From: Leadbetterella sp964423865
Lineage (GTDB): Bacteria > Bacteroidota > Bacteroidia > Cytophagales > Spirosomataceae
Assembly: GCA_964423865.1 (NCBI GenBank)
Contig: CAYRGN010000001.1
Location: 62,001 to 126,000 of the forward strand
Length of the DNA: 64,000 nucleotides
Direction: 5' to 3'
Shown: positions 60,797 through 64,000 of the stretch, piece by piece
Numbering within the stretch: the first letter of the stretch is position 1
Layout of the letters: each line of letters begins with the position of its first letter
Translations under genes and position numbers: made by a program
The notes under the pieces: model-generated
What the model was told of the DNA's origin: nothing
Seen by the model: only the letters and a program-made list of their open reading frames with translations
Database searches by the model: none

Positions 60797-62694
60797 GAAA
60801 GTGGATCATATTCTTGTTGGTGGCCGTACAGGTAAAAGCGCAGAAGCCCGATATTCCCACGGTTTCGGAAGACCTTTTGAAAGGCGCGAATGCGGTTATT
60901 CTTAAAGAGCAAACAGCGATAACGGTAGAAAAGACCAATAAGGTTTTCGTACGCAAGTACCGGTTAGTGGCTATTCTGAATAAGCAGGGAGAAGCTGCTT
61001 TTGACACCTATATCGCCTATTATGACGCTTTCCGGAAGGTCCGGAAACTGGAGGCGGCTGCGTACAACACCCGGGGGGAGTTGTTGCTGAAAAGCAGGAA
61101 TTCGGATATCCGCGACGTGGCCGTGAATCCCTTTGATTATTCCGCTACAGACATCCGGGTAAAGACGGTCTCCTTAGACCGGAAACACCTGGGTTTTCCG
61201 TACATCCTGGAATTTATTTCTGAAGAAGAAAGCAGTGAAACCTTTTTTTACGAGGACTGGACACCCGTACCTTCTCTGCAAACAGCCGTTGTGGAAAGCA
61301 CCTTCCAGATCAAAAGTCCGGTTGGCATTGGCTACAGGGCCCGCACCGTTCACCTGGCCCAGCCTTCGGTAGCCACCGTAGAAGGCGGTTGGAAGACGGA
61401 AACCTGGAAGCTGGAAAATTTCAATGCGCTTTCTTCAGAGCGGTTTCTTGCGCCCGGTTCTCTGCCCCGGGTAGCCGTTGCCCCCCTGCATTTCCAGATT
61501 GACAAGTATACAGGTACGGTTTCTTCCTGGAAAGACATCGGAGACTTCTATTTGCGTCTGAACCGGGGGCGGGATGTATTGCCCGAGGCTACGCGGGAGA
61601 AGATCAGGGAAGTTATAGGTGCGGAAACGGATACCCTGGAGAAGGCGAAGCGGGTGTATCGCTTCATGCAGGGACATACCCGCTATTTTAATATTTCTTT
61701 CCGCCTGGGTGGCTGGCAGAGTTTGCCGGCATCGGTGGTGGCGGAAAAGGGGTACGGAGACTGTAAAGCACTGACCAATTACACCCTGGCGCTGCTAAAG
61801 GAGGCAGGAGTAAACGCCTATCCGGCTTTGGTGAATGCGGGGGAAAGGATTCCGGCTACGGAAACGGACGATTTTCCGCAAAATACGTTCAATCATATTA
61901 TCGCGTGTATACCCACCGCCCGCGACACCGTCTGGCTCGAATGTACCAGTCAAACCTCCCCGTTTGGCTACCTGGGCAGTTTTACGGGCAACCGGAAAGC
62001 TTTACTGATTACCGAAGAAACATCCCGCCTCGTGAATACCCGGTCTTATGGTTCCGAAGAGAATACCCTGGTTTCCAGCGTGGAAATCAAGCTGGAAAAG
62101 GACGGCTCTGCGGAGGTACGGTACGGAAGTGTATACAGGGGAATCCGCCAGGAGGAAGCCGCTTCCCTGGCCGGCACGAAAGACAAAGAGAAGCAAAAGC
62201 GCTGGCTGACGGCTAAAGTCAGGTTATCCGACATCGTGTGGGATGAATTCCTTTTAGAAACCATAGGCGAGGAGGTCAGTGAAACGGGGCGTTTTAAGGC
62301 GCCCGTCGGGGGCAGTTTCTCCGGGGAAAGGTTTTTCTTCCAGCCCTATGTACTCACTTCTTTCTTTCCGGAAGATACAGACAAGGTAACGGGCGACCGG
62401 GAATTTTACCTGAATCCTAACCTGTATGCTTTCACGGAGGAGGATACGGTAACCGTCAATATACCCGCCGGGTTTGTGCTGGAAAACAAACCCCGGGATG
62501 TGTATCTGGAAACCCGCTTCGGGAGTTATACCTCTCAGGTGGTGGAAATACAGCCCGGTATGTGGCGGTATATCCGGAAAGTGGTGATCGACGGTGGGCG
62601 ATACCCTGGCGAAACCCGGCAGGAATGGTCAGACTTTACGCGGGCGGTCAACCGGGCCGATCGCCAGCGAACGGTACTCCGGAAGACGTTATAG
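60793..62694 (+). CDS. DUF3857/transglutaminase-like protein with complete active site
   Basis: This 633-aa protein starts at GTG within the stop of the preceding gene and has a signal peptide (MRKWIIFLLVAVQVKAQ). A DUF3857 domain (about 40-230) is followed by a transglutaminase domain (about 270-400) with Cys in KGYGDCKALTNYTL, His in FNHIIACIP and an acidic residue in VWLECTSQ. It may act as a cysteine protease or cross-linker outside the cell. It pairs with the inactive-looking neighbour. Confidence 0.82.
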   Translation: MRKWIIFLLVAVQVKAQKPDIPTVSEDLLKGANAVILKEQTAITVEKTNKVFVRKYRLVAILNKQGEAAFDTYIAYYDAFRKVRKLEAAAYNTRGELLLKSRNSDIRDVAVNPFDYSATDIRVKTVSLDRKHLGFPYILEFISEEESSETFFYEDWTPVPSLQTAVVESTFQIKSPVGIGYRARTVHLAQPSVATVEGGWKTETWKLENFNALSSERFLAPGSLPRVAVAPLHFQIDKYTGTVSSWKDIGDFYLRLNRGRDVLPEATREKIREVIGAETDTLEKAKRVYRFMQGHTRYFNISFRLGGWQSLPASVVAEKGYGDCKALTNYTLALLKEAGVNAYPALVNAGERIPATETDDFPQNTFNHIIACIPTARDTVWLECTSQTSPFGYLGSFTGNRKALLITEETSRLVNTRSYGSEENTLVSSVEIKLEKDGSAEVRYGSVYRGIRQEEAASLAGTKDKEKQKRWLTAKVRLSDIVWDEFLLETIGEEVSETGRFKAPVGGSFSGERFFFQPYVLTSFFPEDTDKVTGDREFYLNPNLYAFTEEDTVTVNIPAGFVLENKPRDVYLETRFGSYTSQVVEIQPGMWRYIRKVVIDGGRYPGETRQEWSDFTRAVNRADRQRTVLRKTL

Positions 62695-62737
62695 GCCCCG
62701 GTACCGTCAGCACCTGACGAATTGTATTCCTATACAT

Positions 62738-63382
62738 TCAATTTGCGCCTGAAATTTCCCTGATTTCCTTCAGATTAACGATCTTGTATTTTTCTTTAAA
62801 TTCAAAGACGGAAGCAATCATCGCTTTGGCCAGGCGGGAGGTGGCAATGGGTGCATAGCCTTTGAACAGGCCTATGGCATTGAAGGCTTTTAGTACGTTG
62901 ATCATCACTTTTTCGCCTGCCCGGGTAGTATGGGGTCTTTCTATTCCGCCGGGCTGGAGGATGCATAATTGGGTAAAGTCGAGGTCTTTTACGTTTTGTT
63001 CCAGGGTGCCTTTCATCCTGTTGTAAAATATACCGGATCGGGCATTTGCACCGAAAGCGGACAGCAGTACGAAACTGTCCACATCGTTCGCCCGGGCCAT
63101 CCGGGCAAATTCCAGTTGGTAGTCGTGGTCCACGCGCCATTGCGCCTCCTTGCTACCGGCGTCTTTCAGGGTGGTTCCCAGGCAGGAAAAAGCAACATCC
63201 CCCCGAATATACTCCCGGTCCAGGTTTTCAAAATCAACCACGATTTCCTGAAGTTTGGGATGTGGGTCAAAATACGTTCGGCGGACCAATGCGGTCACGG
63301 CCTCAAAACGTGTGTCTTCGAGAAGTTGTTTTACGACTTCCCTGCCTGTGGCTCCTGTGCCTCCAATGATAAGTGCTTTCAT
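62738..63382 (-). CDS. Rossmann-fold NAD(P)-binding protein (TIP30-like)
   Basis: This 214-aa atypical SDR has IIGGTGATGREVV (4-16) for cofactor binding, CLGTTLKDAGSKE, then FVLLSAFGA and YNRMKG (Tyr-Lys pair at about 120-125). It resembles the HTATIP2/TIP30-like reductases, whose substrates are unknown. The start is an ATG at 63382. It converges with the DUF3857 gene and is 37 bases from the truncated ATPase gene. Confidence 0.8.
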   Translation of the reverse strand: MKALIIGGTGATGREVVKQLLEDTRFEAVTALVRRTYFDPHPKLQEIVVDFENLDREYIRGDVAFSCLGTTLKDAGSKEAQWRVDHDYQLEFARMARANDVDSFVLLSAFGANARSGIFYNRMKGTLEQNVKDLDFTQLCILQPGGIERPHTTRAGEKVMINVLKAFNAIGLFKGYAPIATSRLAKAMIASVFEFKEKYKIVNLKEIREISGAN

Positions 63383-63419
63383 TTGATATTTGATTTTAGC
63401 TATGAGCTAGTTCTTCTTC

Positions 63420-64000
63420 TTAGGGTTTTATAAATTCCTTAAGGTGATTTACACCCAAGACCTGATACTCGCTTCTTTTTTGAAGCTCGTCACCTCCATA
63501 AACCAAATGAAGATGAATATCGGGGTTAATCTTTTTTAAATAGGCCAACCCCTTAAAATAATCCGGTTGAATGGTTTTTCCGGCCTTGATTTCTATTGCT
63601 TCCAGACGGGTGCCGTTTTGGATCATCAGGTCTACCTCTTGCTGGGCAGCATCTCTCCAAAAGTAGAATTGTGGTCTTTTGCCCTTATTAAGCGTATTTT
63701 TGAGTAATTCGTTAATTACAAAATTCTCGAATAAATTTCCCTTGGCGAAATGTATACTCAACTCGTCTTCGCTGCGAATTCCTAACAAATAGGCCGCCAG
63801 TCCGGTGTCGTAGAAATATACTTTGGGTGTACTGACAAGTCTTTTATTGAAATTGTTAAAATAGGGATTGAGCCTGTAAGCAATGAATGACGTTTCCAAT
63901 ATCGACATCCAGGAGTTAATGGTTTTATTATCCAGCCCCAACTCTACACCTAAACTGCTCTGATTAAATAGCTGCCCGATTCTTCCTGCCAGTAGACGGA
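63420..64000 (-). CDS. DUF4143 ATPase, C-terminal part cut by window edge
   Basis: The minus-strand frame is open from the right edge to 63420. The visible part, about 193 residues, is the DUF4143 region (KTINSWMSILETSFIAYRL, then PKVYFYDTGLAAYLLGI) and the C-terminal nuclease-like segment (QQEVDLMI, then LEAIEIKAGK). It is a second family member besides the one at 23255, but of different sequence. The ATPase part is outside the window. Confidence 0.85.
   Translation of the reverse strand, partial: RLLAGRIGQLFNQSSLGVELGLDNKTINSWMSILETSFIAYRLNPYFNNFNKRLVSTPKVYFYDTGLAAYLLGIRSEDELSIHFAKGNLFENFVINELLKNTLNKGKRPQFYFWRDAAQQEVDLMIQNGTRLEAIEIKAGKTIQPDYFKGLAYLKKINPDIHLHLVYGGDELQKRSEYQVLGVNHLKEFIKP

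Noticed and set aside
1..64000. tRNA, rRNA, transposase, integrase or prophage genes
   Set aside because: I looked on both strands and saw none; subtle RNA genes could be missed by eye.

Overview
The window is from a Bacteroidota genome, probably Cytophagales- or Flavobacteriia-like. The signs are a TonB-dependent receptor with an STN domain paired with a DUF4249 lipoprotein, a GH3/beta-lactamase fusion enzyme, DUF3857 proteins, a tyrosine ammonia-lyase of the Flavobacterium type, A-rich leaders with few strong Shine-Dalgarno sites, and several TAnnTTTG -7 promoter motifs. No rRNA, tRNA, transposase, integrase or phage structural gene was seen. The only repeat array is a four-copy motif that is not a CRISPR.

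Bases 1 to about 27,500 form an AT-rich accessory island, nearly all on the minus strand. It holds a truncated NADAR gene at the left edge, many small membrane or tetratricopeptide-like proteins of unknown function, and a six-gene operon (12,835 down to 4,522). That operon encodes a membrane-anchored protein with a co-chaperone-like N-terminus, a membrane coiled-coil protein, a long Hsp70 paralogue, a HEAT-like lipoprotein, a degenerate kinase fused to an AAA+ ATPase, and a TerB-like protein. It is the best candidate for an undescribed system. Further along are a PIN-type toxin-antitoxin pair, a WG-repeat protein, an intact XRE regulator, an AlbA/HATPase regulator, a DUF4143 ATPase with a 32-bp-periodic upstream motif, and a TetR-GNAT-SDR-DinB operon with two matching palindromic operators.

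The island is full of relics of its own genes. There are six pieces of one XRE gene, three of a zinc-ribbon gene, a tail of a small membrane gene, a tail of the 243-aa gene, and a diverged phosphopantetheinyl transferase tail. There is also a roughly 0.9-kb direct repeat and gene 3' ends shared between unrelated neighbours. This pattern fits rapid cassette-like gene turnover, as in immunity or defence loci, but no cognate toxin is visible.

From about 27.5 kb to 63.4 kb the sequence is GC-richer and looks like core chromosome, interrupted by a MazEF pair. A minus-strand operon (35,364 to 29,238) encodes tyrosine ammonia-lyase, a ketoreductase, a ketosynthase, an acyl carrier protein, an LpxL-type acyltransferase, a purine nucleoside phosphorylase and a phosphopantetheinyl transferase. 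A flavin-dependent halogenase-like gene diverges from it. Together they suggest an aryl-polyene or flexirubin-like pigment or aryl lipid. After these come GtrA, an M23 peptidase, phosphatidylserine synthase, an MBL hydrolase, a TrkH/TrkA potassium uptake pair, the TonB receptor with its DUF4249 partner, two outer-membrane barrel proteins, a DEAD-box helicase with a cold-shock protein, an acyl-CoA dehydrogenase, the GH3 fusion, two DUF3857 proteins and a Rossmann protein. The right edge cuts a second DUF4143 ATPase. MITE/REP-like elements with degenerate inverted ends lie in several core intergenic gaps.
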